NCBI RefSeq assembly: GCF_017873675.1
Contig: NZ_JAGGKK010000001.1
Coordinates: forward strand, 310,001 to 374,000
From: Virgibacillus litoralis
GTDB lineage: Bacteria; Bacillota; Bacilli; Bacillales; Amphibacillaceae
Direction: 5' to 3'
DNA length: 64,000 nt
Within the stretch, counting starts at the first letter, position 1. Each line of letters begins with the position of its first letter. The notes beneath the pieces are model-generated. The model did not search any database, had not been told where the DNA came from, and saw only the letters and a program-made list of their open reading frames with translations. Of this stretch, positions 17,291 to 26,779 are shown in pieces. Both the position numbers and the translations under genes were made by a program.

Positions 17291-17549
17291 ACCAAAAACG
17301 TCTCCCTATAAGGAAACGTCTCTCCAAACCATTTTTAACGCAATAGGAAATAAACCTGGATAACAGACACAAATGATTTTATCAGTTCATCTCCCATTAC
17401 TTAACCCCTCTCCAAATATAACAGTCGATATTAATATATGTATCGTATCATAATATTCATGATTAAAATTTAAAATCATAATAAGAGTCTTAATACTCTT
17501 ACGTTTTCTGATATGATAATCTAAAGATACTTGATTATGAGGTGACATA

Positions 17550-18497
17550 ATGAAAGCTATATTAATTGGAGTTCTATCTGCAGTATTTTTTTCGGTAACA
17601 TTTATTTTAAATCGTTCAATGGAGCTGGAGGGTGGAAGCTGGGTTTGGAGTGCATCACTCCGATTTATGTTTATGCTTCCGATGCTGTTAGTCATTGTCG
17701 GATACAAAAAGAACGTCAGACCAGTTATTCAGCATTTAAGAGAGCAACCACTCCGATGGATGACTTGGAGCACTATTGGATTTGGTTTATTCTATGCACC
17801 TATTACATTTGCTACTATATATGGACCTGGGTGGCTTGTCGCAGCAACATTTCAGATAACAATTATTGCGGGTTCACTTTTAGTTCCCTTCTTAAATAAA
17901 AAAGTAAAACAGAGGATTCCTATTCAGAGCATATTTATTTCGCTTATTATCCTTTCTGGTGTGTTTGTGATGCAACTCGAACATGCGTCATCCGTCTTGT
18001 TAACCAGTGTATTGCTATGTGTCATCCCCTTAATTATATCTGCATTTGCGTACCCACTTGGAAATCGAAAAATGATGCAGCTTGTAAATGGGAATTTAAA
18101 TACATTCCAACGAATTCTCGGAATGACAATTGCATCGATGCCATTTTGGATTTTTTTATCCATTTATGGAATTATCGCGCATGGCACACCAAACACAAGC
18201 CAAGTGCTGCAGACCTTCATTGTCGCTGTTTCATCTGGGATAATTGCTACTGTATTATTTTTCTATGCAACCGAATTGGTCAACCACGATAACCATAAAT
18301 TAGCTGCAGTCGAAGCAACACAATCAGGTGAAGTTGTCTTCGCCTTATTTGGTGAACTGTTCCTGTTAAGCGCGCCATTACCAAGCTTTTTATCATTTGT
18401 TGGTATGGCACTTGTTATTGTCGGAATTATTCTGCATAGTGTCATTTCAGCATTAGGGAATCGTAAAATTAGAAAACTTGGCATCCGCCAAGCCTAA
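17550..18497 (+). CDS. DMT-superfamily multidrug-efflux-like transporter
   Basis: This 315-residue membrane protein has about ten hydrophobic helices in two similar halves and resembles the EmrE-like multidrug resistance efflux family (PF13536). Conserved parts include FNRSMELEGGSWVWSASLRF and a C-terminal ATQSGEVVFALFGE. AGGTGA precedes ATG. Its last ten residues (KIRKLGIRQA) and stop codon are encoded by a copy of the dispersed repeat starting at 18469, so the native C-terminus was replaced or extended. Confidence 0.8.
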   Translation: MKAILIGVLSAVFFSVTFILNRSMELEGGSWVWSASLRFMFMLPMLLVIVGYKKNVRPVIQHLREQPLRWMTWSTIGFGLFYAPITFATIYGPGWLVAATFQITIIAGSLLVPFLNKKVKQRIPIQSIFISLIILSGVFVMQLEHASSVLLTSVLLCVIPLIISAFAYPLGNRKMMQLVNGNLNTFQRILGMTIASMPFWIFLSIYGIIAHGTPNTSQVLQTFIVAVSSGIIATVLFFYATELVNHDNHKLAAVEATQSGEVVFALFGELFLLSAPLPSFLSFVGMALVIVGIILHSVISALGNRKIRKLGIRQA

Positions 18498-18554
18498 CGG
18501 TGAGTGCCATAGTTGCACTTATGCAGTAAGTAATAATTTATTACTATAACTGCT
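18469..18554 (+). repeat. Dispersed element overlapping a gene 3' end
   Basis: AAAATTAGAAAACTTGGC, CGCCAAGCC, ATAGTTGCACTTATGCAG, a TAAGTAATAA/TTATTACTA hairpin and CTGCTAA follow the order in the copy at 41200. The first 29 bases are inside the reading frame of the transporter. Confidence 0.85.
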
Positions 18555-18588
18555 AAAAAAACGCTACACCAACACGGCATAGCAGTTT

Positions 18589-20034
18589 TTAATCATTATT
18601 TTTTTCGGCCAGTTCCATTGCTGCCCTATCTTCAGCTGGTGTCGACCGTTTAATAAAGAACGCAAGTCCCAGCCCTGCTAATGTCAATCCTGTCGCAACA
18701 TAGAAGGCAACATTAACACCATGAATCATTTCACTTGGGTCAGCAGACGCACTCATATCCACTGCAGCAGCCGACATTACTGTAACTAAGATAGCTGTTC
18801 CAATCGATGCCGCAACCTGGCGCATCGTATTATTCATTGCCGTACCATGTGGTATTAACCGGGTCGGTAATTGGTTAAGACCAGCAGTAGTTACGGGCAT
18901 CATCACCATGGAAATGCCAAACATACGTATCGCAAACACTACTGTGAGATAAGTCAGTGACGTCTCTGTAGATAAATTTGTAAACATAAACGTCGTGATT
19001 GTTAGTATAGAAAGTCCAATAATCACAAGCCATCTAGCCCCTACTCTGTCAAAAATACGGCCCGTAATTGGTGACATAAAACCCATCAGTAATGCACCAG
19101 GCATAATCATCATTCCGGATTGAAGCGCCGTAAACCCAGCCATGTTTTGCATATAAATCGGCAGAATTGTTTCTGCACCAATCAGAGCCATAAACACAAT
19201 CATACCTATCGCCGTAGCAATTGTGAATGTTGGATATTTTAATACACGAAATTCCAATATAGGTTGAGCAAGTTTAAACTGTCGCAGAATAAATGCAGTA
19301 AGCGTAACAGCCCCTATAGCAAGAGATGCAAGTACTACTTGATCAGACCAGCCGTAATTTCCGGCACTGCTGAAGCCATACAACAATCCACCAAAACCGA
19401 GCGTTGATAAAATGATGGAGAGAATATCAACCTTAGGATAAGTTTGTGTGGTCACATTTTTCATAACAAAATAAGCAACAATAATATCAATAATCGCGAG
19501 CGGTAAAATAATGAAAAACATTACACGCCACGCGTAGTTCTCTACTACCCATCCGGAAAGCGTTGGCCCGATTGCCGGGGCAAACGATATAACCAATCCA
19601 ACAGTCCCCATAGCAGAACCACGTTTTTCAATTGGAAAAATCAGTAGAAATATAGTCATCATTAACGGCAGCATTATCCCTGCGCCAGATGCCTGAACAA
19701 CTCTTCCGATCATCAAAATAAAGAAATTTGGTGCTATACCACAAATGAGTGTTCCCACCGCAAAGGTAGACATTGCCGTCAGTAATAATTTTCTAGCCGT
19801 AAATGTCTCTATTAAAAAAGCTGTGATAGGTATCATAATCCCATTCACCAGCATAAAAATAGTCGTTAACCACTGTCCAGTACTTTCCGTTAAATTAAAG
19901 TCAGCCATAATCGGAGGAATAGCCGTAGCCAATAACGTCTGATTTAAAATCGCCAAAAAAGCACCTGATAGCAGTACAGCAACAATCGGAAATTTATTTA
20001 ACTGTTGTACATTTTCGTTCTGATTGTTTTCCAT
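18589..20034 (-). CDS. DHA2-family (EmrB/QacA, 14-TMS) drug:H+ antiporter
   Basis: This 481-residue MFS exporter has about 14 membrane helices and the DHA2 signatures LNQTLLATAIPPIM (helix 1) and GRVVQASGAGIMLPL (motif C region). An ATG nine bases upstream (20043) abuts the AAGGAG, so the ATG at 20034, nine bases from the Shine-Dalgarno, is the better start. It is a close paralogue of the exporter at 59277-60692, sharing long identical stretches. Such proteins export lipophilic drugs or dyes using the proton gradient; the substrate is unknown. Confidence 0.87.
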   Translation of the reverse strand: MENNQNENVQQLNKFPIVAVLLSGAFLAILNQTLLATAIPPIMADFNLTESTGQWLTTIFMLVNGIMIPITAFLIETFTARKLLLTAMSTFAVGTLICGIAPNFFILMIGRVVQASGAGIMLPLMMTIFLLIFPIEKRGSAMGTVGLVISFAPAIGPTLSGWVVENYAWRVMFFIILPLAIIDIIVAYFVMKNVTTQTYPKVDILSIILSTLGFGGLLYGFSSAGNYGWSDQVVLASLAIGAVTLTAFILRQFKLAQPILEFRVLKYPTFTIATAIGMIVFMALIGAETILPIYMQNMAGFTALQSGMMIMPGALLMGFMSPITGRIFDRVGARWLVIIGLSILTITTFMFTNLSTETSLTYLTVVFAIRMFGISMVMMPVTTAGLNQLPTRLIPHGTAMNNTMRQVAASIGTAILVTVMSAAAVDMSASADPSEMIHGVNVAFYVATGLTLAGLGLAFFIKRSTPAEDRAAMELAEKNND

Positions 20035-20148
20035 ACAACACATCTCCTTCTCAGCTGCTGTTTTTGTACACGTATTGAATTATATGGAAAATAACAGGTA
20101 AGGTCAATAATGATGTATAATGAAAATTAAAAAAAAGGAAGTACTTTG

Positions 20149-20709
20149 ATGAATAATATAGAGGATATCATCCAGTCTATCCAAGATGACAGATGGATGA
20201 TGGATATCTTAAATGCAGCACAACAATTACAGCTGCCGGATTGGTGGATCTGCGCAGGATTTGTACGGTCGAAAGTTTGGGATGTCCTGCATGGATTCGA
20301 TGAACGGACTGTTCTTCCTGATATTGATGTCGTGTATTTTGATGAGGGCATTATTGATGAGGATGAGGAAAAACGACTGGAAAGAGTTTTGCACGAGATT
20401 AAGCCTGAGGTACCTTGGTCCGTTAAGAATGAAGCGCGTATGCATGTACGAAATAACATGGATCCTTATAGCAGTACAGAAGACGCCATAGCAAAATTCC
20501 CAGAAACAGCAACCGCCCTGGGAGTGAAACTCAATATGGATGGTGATCTGATTTTAATAGCACCACATGGCGTAGATGATTTGCTCAACATGTTAGTTCG
20601 TCCGACACCATATTTCGCGAAGTCTAATGAGCTATTTACTATTTATAAAAATCGAGTTGTAGAGAAAAATTGGTCGAGGAGATGGGATAAGATTAAGTTG
20701 GACGTATAG
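20149..20709 (+). CDS. Nucleotidyltransferase-like protein (NTP_transf_6/DUF925)
   Basis: This 186-residue protein has WWICAGFVRSKVWDVLHG and the two-aspartate element LPDIDVVYFD, typical of the DUF925 nucleotidyltransferase-fold family. The nucleotide and target are unknown. The ATG at 20149 is eight bases from AAAGGAA; a TTG just before it is too close. The stop codon directly abuts the large 21-bp repeat array. Confidence 0.82.
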   Translation: MNNIEDIIQSIQDDRWMMDILNAAQQLQLPDWWICAGFVRSKVWDVLHGFDERTVLPDIDVVYFDEGIIDEDEEKRLERVLHEIKPEVPWSVKNEARMHVRNNMDPYSSTEDAIAKFPETATALGVKLNMDGDLILIAPHGVDDLLNMLVRPTPYFAKSNELFTIYKNRVVEKNWSRRWDKIKLDV

Positions 20710-20711
20710 TG

Positions 20712-21480
20712 ATTCTCGCTCGAGTTCTGGCTGCTGTCGCTCGAGTTGCGGCTGCCGTCGCTCGAGTTCTGGCCGCTGTCGCTCGAGTTGCGACCGTTGT
20801 CGCTCGAGTTCTGGCTGTTGTCGCTCGAGTTGAGGCCGCTGTCGCTCAAGTTGGGGCTGTTGTGGCTCGAGTTGCGGCCGTTGTCGCTCGAGTTTGGCTG
20901 TTGTCGCTCGAGTTCTGGCCGTTGTCGCTCGAGTTCTGGCTGCAGTCGCTCGAGTTGAGGCTGTTGTCGCTCGAGTTCTAGCTGCCGTCGCTCGAGTTCT
21001 GGCTGCCGTCGCTCGAGTTGCGGCTGTTGTCGCTCGAGTTTTGGCCGCTGTCGCTCGAGTTGAGACCGCTGTCGCTCGAGTTCTGGCTGTTGTCGCTCGA
21101 GTTGCGGCCGTTGTCGCTCGAGTTTGGCTGTTGTCGCTCGAGTTCTGGCTGCAGTCGCTCGAGTTCTGGCCGTTGTCGCTCGAGTTCTGGCTGTTGTCGC
21201 TCGAGTTCTGGCTGTTGTCGCTCGAGTTCTGGCTGTTGTCGCTCGAGTTGCGACCGTTGTCGCTCGAGTTCTGGCCGCCATCGCTCGAGTTGCGGCCGTT
21301 GTCGCTCGAGTTCTAGCTGTTGTCGCTCGAGTTCTGGCTGCCGTCGCTCGAGTTCTGGCCGCTGTCGCTCGAGTTCCGGCTGTTGTCGCTCGAGTTTGGC
21401 TGTTGTCGCTCGAGTTCTAGCTGCCGTCGCTCGAGTTCTGGCTGCCGTCGCTCGAGTTCTGGCCGCTGTCGCTCGAGTTT
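20712..21480. repeat. 21-bp tandem array with GTCGCTCGAGTT core (about 36 units)
   Basis: About 36 head-to-tail units, mostly 21 bp (a few 20 bp where a base is missing), each holding GTCGCTCGAG followed by TTCTGGCTGTT-like variable bases. The GC content is far above the flanks. It fills the space between two convergent genes. Because the period is divisible by three, several frames on both strands stay open (VARVLAA and RATTART heptads), but none has a ribosome site. Confidence 0.95.
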
Positions 21481-21518
21481 CCGATTTGGCGCATCAATTC
21501 AGGCACTTGCACTATAAT

Positions 21519-22667
21519 TTATTCATGCTCATAGGTCCCATATTCTTCACCATAATACCGGTTATACCGTTGCTTAAATTTAGTATATAAATACTGGACT
21601 ATGACTTTTAAAATAGCATAACCTGGAATACCAAGGACCACACCAACGATTCCAAATAGATTTCCCGCAACTAATAACACGATAATAATTGTGAGCGGAT
21701 GAACACTCATTGTTTTCCCCATAACATTTGGTGATATGAAATTCCCTTCCAGAAATTGAACAGCAACCCAAACAATCGCTAATTTAAAAAACATAAATGG
21801 TGAAGCAACCAGCGCAATTATGATAGCCGGCGATATAGCAATCATTGGTCCAAGATAAGGGACAACACTTGTTACCGCAGCGATGATCGCCAGCGTTATA
21901 GCATAGTCCAAACCAATAATCAAGTAACCAATAAATAAAAGAATACCTATACATGAAGCCACAATAATTTGTCCCTGGATATACGAACCGACCTGAACAT
22001 CCATATTCTTAAGGATTTGATTCGCATCATCTCTGTATCTAGGTGGCAAGAGTTTTATACAAAATTCCTTAAATCGATCTCCATCTTTTAACAAAAAGAA
22101 TAGGATGAAAGGAAATGTAATAATAGAAACAATAACACTAGTAAGCGTACTAGCAACATTCTGGACGCTTTCTAGAGCACCACCAATGTACTCACCAATT
22201 CTGCTAGTCAGATTGCTGAGATTTGATACAAGCCAGTTATATCCCTGATCATAGTAAGGTGCCAAAAATGAACTTTGTATCGATGACTTAATGCCTTCTC
22301 CCATTTGTTGTAAGTATTTTGGAAAATTAGTAGCCAAATCTTTGACCTGAGTTTCAATAGCTGGTGCCGTAAGTAAAATCACACCAGTAAGCAATCCACT
22401 AATACCAAGGATAATGATGACAATTCCCCAAATTCGCTTAATATGTAAACGATGCAGGATATTTACAATTGGATTTAACAAATAGTAAGCTATAAAGGCT
22501 AGTATCACTGGCGGTAAAACAGTTGAAAAAACGATAAGTATTGGATTAAAAATGAATGAAACTTTTGTATAAATTAATATTGCAATACCTATCAGAATCA
22601 GCAGAATTAATCCGAAAAAAAGATCCCGTCCTCCAATAAAATTCATAAATCGACTCTCTGTCTTCAT
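21519..22667 (-). CDS. AI-2E family transporter (PerM-like permease)
   Basis: This 382-residue membrane protein has about eight helices in the typical AI-2E layout: paired helices at the N-terminus, an amphipathic middle (about 90-150) and a C-terminal block with YLGPMIAISPAIIIAL and GNLFGIVGVVLGIPGYAIL. Family members include Na+(Li+)/H+ antiporters and proposed AI-2 exporters, so the substrate is open. AAGGAGGG precedes ATG. Transcription converges on the array. Confidence 0.85.
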   Translation of the reverse strand: MKTESRFMNFIGGRDLFFGLILLILIGIAILIYTKVSFIFNPILIVFSTVLPPVILAFIAYYLLNPIVNILHRLHIKRIWGIVIIILGISGLLTGVILLTAPAIETQVKDLATNFPKYLQQMGEGIKSSIQSSFLAPYYDQGYNWLVSNLSNLTSRIGEYIGGALESVQNVASTLTSVIVSIITFPFILFFLLKDGDRFKEFCIKLLPPRYRDDANQILKNMDVQVGSYIQGQIIVASCIGILLFIGYLIIGLDYAITLAIIAAVTSVVPYLGPMIAISPAIIIALVASPFMFFKLAIVWVAVQFLEGNFISPNVMGKTMSVHPLTIIIVLLVAGNLFGIVGVVLGIPGYAILKVIVQYLYTKFKQRYNRYYGEEYGTYEHE

Positions 22668-22756
22668 AGCGACCCTCCTTAATACACAAATTATAGATTA
22701 TATTGTAGAAAAATTCCATAATTGAGGGTCTATGTAACTTGGGATAATATATTTTT

Positions 22757-22785
22757 TGAAACTTTTTTAAATGGTAATTGCTCTA
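22757..22785 (+). promoter_or_regulatory. ECF-type promoter-like site before the sigma gene
   Basis: TGAAAC at 22757-22762 and GCTCTA at 22780-22785, 17 bp apart, resemble an ECF sigma promoter, suggesting autoregulation. A SigA-like pair (TTGAGG 22722, TAATAT 22745) also lies just upstream. Confidence 0.4.
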
Positions 22786-22807
22786 ACGTGTGAAAGGAGG
22801 TTACAAC

Positions 22808-23347
22808 TTGGAAAATTTGGACCTTGTTGACAAAGCAATAAATGGGGACGGACAAGCATTTGAAACCCTAGTAAAAAATGAAAGTGAGAAATTGTACAAA
22901 ACGGCTTTTCTTTATGTACGAAACAAAGAAGATGCATTAGACGTTCTGCAAGAGACGATTTATAAAGCATTTGTATCCATAAAACAAGTAAAACAGCCCC
23001 AGTATTTTCACACATGGCTAACTAAAATATTAATCCGTACAGCATACGACTTTATAAGAAAGCGAAAAAAAGTTGTACTAGATGAAAATATTATTGATAT
23101 TATGCCGGACAAACCCAGTACAAATATTGAGGACAAACTGGACACTTTAAACGCAGTAAACAGATTAAATAAGGACTATCAAACAGTAATTATCTTATTT
23201 TATTATCATGATCTGACTATTTATCAAATCTCGGAAACAATGGCAAAACCAGAAAACACAATTAAGACTTATCTGCGCCGGGCAAAGATGGAATTAAAAA
23301 AGATAATTGGGGGAGTGGATAGCAATGTTCAAAGAGCAATTCAATAA
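22808..23347 (+). CDS. ECF RNA polymerase sigma factor
   Basis: This 179-residue sigma factor starts at TTG, seven bases after AAAGGAGG; an in-frame GTG at 22790 would place that site inside the gene. Region 2 shows YKTAFLYVRNKEDALDVLQETIYKAF and region 4 shows TVIILFYYHDLTIYQISETMAKPENTIKTYLRRAK. The next gene overlaps by 24 bp and codes for a membrane protein of the type that restrains such sigma factors. It probably responds to an envelope signal. Confidence 0.88.
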   Translation: MENLDLVDKAINGDGQAFETLVKNESEKLYKTAFLYVRNKEDALDVLQETIYKAFVSIKQVKQPQYFHTWLTKILIRTAYDFIRKRKKVVLDENIIDIMPDKPSTNIEDKLDTLNAVNRLNKDYQTVIILFYYHDLTIYQISETMAKPENTIKTYLRRAKMELKKIIGGVDSNVQRAIQ

Positions 23348-24746
23348 AGAAATTAATGAAATAAATGTTGAAAAGAGTGAAATATTTGATGCAATTGACA
23401 AAGGAATAGAAAAGGGACGAAATGAAAAACCGCCAAAAAGAAAATCAATGGCTAAAATTCTTGGGACTATTGCATCGGTCGCTGCCAGTACATTCTTAGC
23501 ATCCGGTTTGGTTTTTGCACCAATCACAAACGTGTTAGCATCTGTACCTTTAATAGGCTCTATATATGAGAACTTCAGCATGCAGATTGGGTCGCAATTA
23601 TCGAAAAGTGGTTTAGTGACGGAACTAAATCAAAATGCAACAAGTAATAATGTAGATATTACAATAACGAGTGCTTACTATGACGGAAATATTATTGGCA
23701 TTACATTTAAAACTCAAGGTGATCGGTTATCTTTAGATAATATTGGTGGAGATAAAGGACCTGAAACTGGATATGGCTTTCACCTGTTTGGTGGTGATGA
23801 ACGGGAACAATGGACCTCATCTATGACTGAACTAGAAGAAACTGAAGATGGTTACGTTGCTGCGATGGAGTTTGAAAATCCTGATGCTAATTTACCTCAA
23901 GATTATAATCTGCCATTAACATTTACCTCCATGGCAGGGGTGAAGGGAAATTGGACATTCAATATACCGGTTCAGCAAATTCCTTCAGAAACAATTTATA
24001 CTCAAGCAGAAAGTACACTTAAAGACTATTCACTTAAAATGGAGTCAATTGAAGTATGGAAAGCAACATCAATGTTGAATTATAAGACCTCATTTCCGTT
24101 AGCTGGTAAAAATGACGATATAAGATTAACCGTAGTGGATAATGAGGGAAATGAACTATCACCACGACACGCAGCAGTCTTAGAAACCGAACAGAATGGT
24201 GATTTAGTTGAGAAAGAGATACGAGAGTTATTTAATAGCAAAATCAGTGGTAAAGCAGAATATCTAACTATTCAACCTGAAATTGTCCAACACGAAGAAG
24301 ACACCGTGACATCACTCGATCAGACTACCCCATTTATGGTGGAAAGTGAGAGATTTGATTATAGTATTAGAGTTAATAAATTAGAGCAAAACGGGGATAA
24401 ACTTATATTGGATTACAATATACAAAATGTAGACACGGATACCATTAGAAAGGATATTGTTCAAAACTTCGCCAACTTTATTATGTTAATTAAGTCCGAC
24501 AATATCTATAGAGATGAAAATGGCAATTTGGAGATGGAAAAAATGCTCGAAAACAGGATTAGAAGTAACACAGCAGAAATAATAGACGAAGAAAGATTAC
24601 ATTTTAAATCAACTTATACAATAGAGAACCCTGATCGATTCAATATCAGAGACTACTCAATAATGGTTCCATTTGGCACGCTAAGCGCAAATGATGACCC
24701 CATTAAAATGGATCCAATAAAAATCGACTTAAAAAATAATAATTGA
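23324..24746 (+). CDS. DUF4179 membrane protein, probable anti-sigma partner
   Basis: This 473-residue protein has a cytoplasmic N-terminal segment (about 1-45), one membrane helix (about 48-72, ILGTIASVAASTFLASGLVF) and a large extracytoplasmic region with two beta-rich domains. This is the DUF4179 layout found next to ECF sigma genes. ATG at 23324 follows GGGGGAG by nine bases and overlaps the sigma gene, so the two are coupled. The anti-sigma role is inferred from context. Confidence 0.75.
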
Positions 24747-24757
24747 TCGTTCAGCAA

Positions 24758-24789
24758 AAGGCTTTGGGGATATTTTCCTCAAAGCCTTC
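24758..24789. terminator. Bidirectional terminator
   Basis: AAGGCTTTG and CAAAGCCTT arms with additional GGGA/TTCC pairing, between the convergent DUF4179 and VOC genes. Confidence 0.7.
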
Positions 24790-24804
24790 TTAAGTTTGTC
24801 TAAG

Positions 24805-25176
24805 CTATTCCTCCCACTCCAGGAACTCCAGCCTATTTCCAAATGGATCAGACACATAAAAACGATTTGCTCCTGGAAGCCGGGCATCCGTTTTAAAAGC
24901 AACATCCTTCTCAATCAAATACTGCTTCATCGCTTCTATATTTTTCACCTGAAAAGCTGGATGGGCTTTTTTAGCTGGAACAAATGGCTCTTCTATTCCA
25001 ATATGTATATGAATATTTCCAGCCTGAAACCAAACACCACCATTCTTCTTTAATAGCACTGGTTTTTCGACCTCTTCAAAGCCTAATTTATCCTTATAAA
25101 ATTCACGAGCCTGATTTTCTCCTTTAATAGGAGCTGCTAATTGGACATGATCAATCTTTTCATAGTCAAATGACAT
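24805..25176 (-). CDS. VOC-superfamily (glyoxalase-like) protein
   Basis: This 123-residue protein has paired beta-alpha-beta-beta-beta modules: DHVQLAAPIKGENQAREFYKDKLGF at the N-terminus and a repeat ending YVSDPFGNRLEFLEWEE. These are the vicinal-oxygen-chelate family hallmarks, with likely metal ligands at His10 and Glu near the end. The reaction (glyoxalase, fosfomycin- or bleomycin-type) cannot be decided. Confidence 0.8.
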   Translation of the reverse strand: MSFDYEKIDHVQLAAPIKGENQAREFYKDKLGFEEVEKPVLLKKNGGVWFQAGNIHIHIGIEEPFVPAKKAHPAFQVKNIEAMKQYLIEKDVAFKTDARLPGANRFYVSDPFGNRLEFLEWEE

Positions 25177-25283
25177 ATGCTCACTCTCCCTTCTCTTCTA
25201 TATTAACCGCTATTACGCAGCATGAATAATAGTAATTACATATCACTTTTGAAAAGTTATACTTATAGAACATTTATAAGGGC

Positions 25284-25322
25284 CTTATACTCTGGAATAC
25301 AATCTTATTTATGCAGTAAGAA
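25284..25322 (+). repeat. Dispersed element, partial copy
   Basis: GGCCTTATACTC, then ATCTTATTTATGCAGTAAGAAAG; only the middle and the GCAGTAAGAAAG block remain. It directly adjoins the terminator of the protease gene. Confidence 0.55.
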
Positions 25323-25348
25323 AGACCAGCTTCATAAGAAACTGGTCT
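25323..25348 (-). terminator. Terminator of the subtilase gene
   Basis: AGACCAG and CTGGTCT arms, followed on the minus strand by TTTCTT. Confidence 0.65.
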
Positions 25349-25366
25349 AACAAATTTTTCAATTAA

Positions 25367-26779
25367 TTAGTTTTCATTAAACGCCAAATCAACTGCATCA
25401 TAGGCATTCACATAACCTGCCCCAACTTCCCAAGCTTCATAGTCTGACATTGGGGTTGCTGTTTGTTGAATGATATTTTTTACCTCTTCAGGTGTTAATT
25501 CTGGATTAGCATCAAGAATTAAAGCAACGACCCCTGCAACGTGTGGTGTAGCCATCGATGTTCCGCTCATTGTTGTATAATATGGGAGATATTCCGTCTC
25601 AATGTATTGAAGATCTTTATCCAATGCTAATGATGATATCGGTGCAATAACTCTTGAAGATATAATATCTACTCCTGGTGCGGTAATAGATGGTTGATCT
25701 TTCCATGTCCATGTTTCCCCATTAATCTCAAAAGTACCACCACCATCAGTTGTTCCACGCGATGAAAAGTCTGCCAATTCACCACCTTTTGTACCTGCTG
25801 CAACAGAAACGACCCATGGTGCCTTCGCATATGGATTATGTGTATCTTCAGCTGGTCCTTCATTTCCCGCGGCAAATAATACCGTTATGCCATTATCATA
25901 AGCTTCCTTACTAGCGATGTTTATTGGATCATTAGGATCGAAATCTCCACTTGTTCCCCAGGAATTTGTGATTACACGAACTCCATATTCTTCCTGGTGT
26001 TCCATTGCATAATCGAATCCACCAAGAGCGTCTAAGATAGATAATGCTGCACCTGATCCATAACCAATCAAATCTGCACCTGGCGCAACACCTTCATACT
26101 TCCCATCAGACATTTCCCCAGTACCGCCGACAGTTCCAGCTACGTGAGTGCCATGGCCTGAGTTACTATCGGTATTTGGTACATTTTCCAGATAAGTAGC
26201 AGGCAATAACCCTGGTGCCAAATTGCTTAAATTTAAACTTGCCAAGACGTTTTGCACTAAATTCTCACCAAACAGTAAATCCTGGTGTGTTCCATCAACC
26301 CCGCTATCATTCACGACAACACCTACTCCTTCACCAGTAACAGGTATTCCATCATTTTGTTCTGTCATTTGTTCATCAGAACGAACTTGATCAACACCAG
26401 TTAATTCTGTAGCGTCAGCATTGGAATATTCTAGCTTTTGATTTAAATAAACAGAACGAACACCATCTTTATTTTTTAAATCTTCTATTTGGTCTGCAGT
26501 AGCAATCGTGGCTACCATTGGCAAGGACTTAAGCGAAATCCCATCAGTAATTCCTATTCTTTCTAGTAGATTCAAATTGGCTAAGGTTGGTTCTTCATTA
26601 CCATCGAAGGTAACAATCACTTGAAAACTTCCTATACCTTCTGCAATCTTCTCTTCCAGAAGAGAATCAATTGCAACCGAATTCGTTGTAGCGTTTGCTT
26701 TAGGTTGTCCAAAAATTAGTAACGAAAATAGAAAAAATGATAGTAGTGTTAAATAAATAACCTTTTTCATAAACTTCAT
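25367..26779 (-). CDS. Secreted S8 (subtilisin-like) serine protease
   Basis: This 470-residue preproprotein has a signal peptide (residues 1-30, cut near ANA), an I9-type propeptide (about 45-118, with FQVIVTF and VRSVYLNQ) and a subtilase domain. Catalytic residues are Asp158 (VVVNDSGVD), His209 (GHGTHVAGT) and Ser408 (GTSMATPHVAG), with Asn305 (AAGNEGP) in the oxyanion hole. An insertion of about 40 residues separates Asp and His. The role is extracellular protein breakdown. AGGATGAAG precedes the start. Confidence 0.92.
   Translation of the reverse strand: MKFMKKVIYLTLLSFFLFSLLIFGQPKANATTNSVAIDSLLEEKIAEGIGSFQVIVTFDGNEEPTLANLNLLERIGITDGISLKSLPMVATIATADQIEDLKNKDGVRSVYLNQKLEYSNADATELTGVDQVRSDEQMTEQNDGIPVTGEGVGVVVNDSGVDGTHQDLLFGENLVQNVLASLNLSNLAPGLLPATYLENVPNTDSNSGHGTHVAGTVGGTGEMSDGKYEGVAPGADLIGYGSGAALSILDALGGFDYAMEHQEEYGVRVITNSWGTSGDFDPNDPINIASKEAYDNGITVLFAAGNEGPAEDTHNPYAKAPWVVSVAAGTKGGELADFSSRGTTDGGGTFEINGETWTWKDQPSITAPGVDIISSRVIAPISSLALDKDLQYIETEYLPYYTTMSGTSMATPHVAGVVALILDANPELTPEEVKNIIQQTATPMSDYEAWEVGAGYVNAYDAVDLAFNEN

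Noticed and set aside
20643-21590. Long frames on both strands of the 21-bp array (VARVLAA and RATTART heptads)
   Set aside because: A 21-bp period keeps all frames periodic; no ribosome site or promoter, and similar frames appear on both strands.
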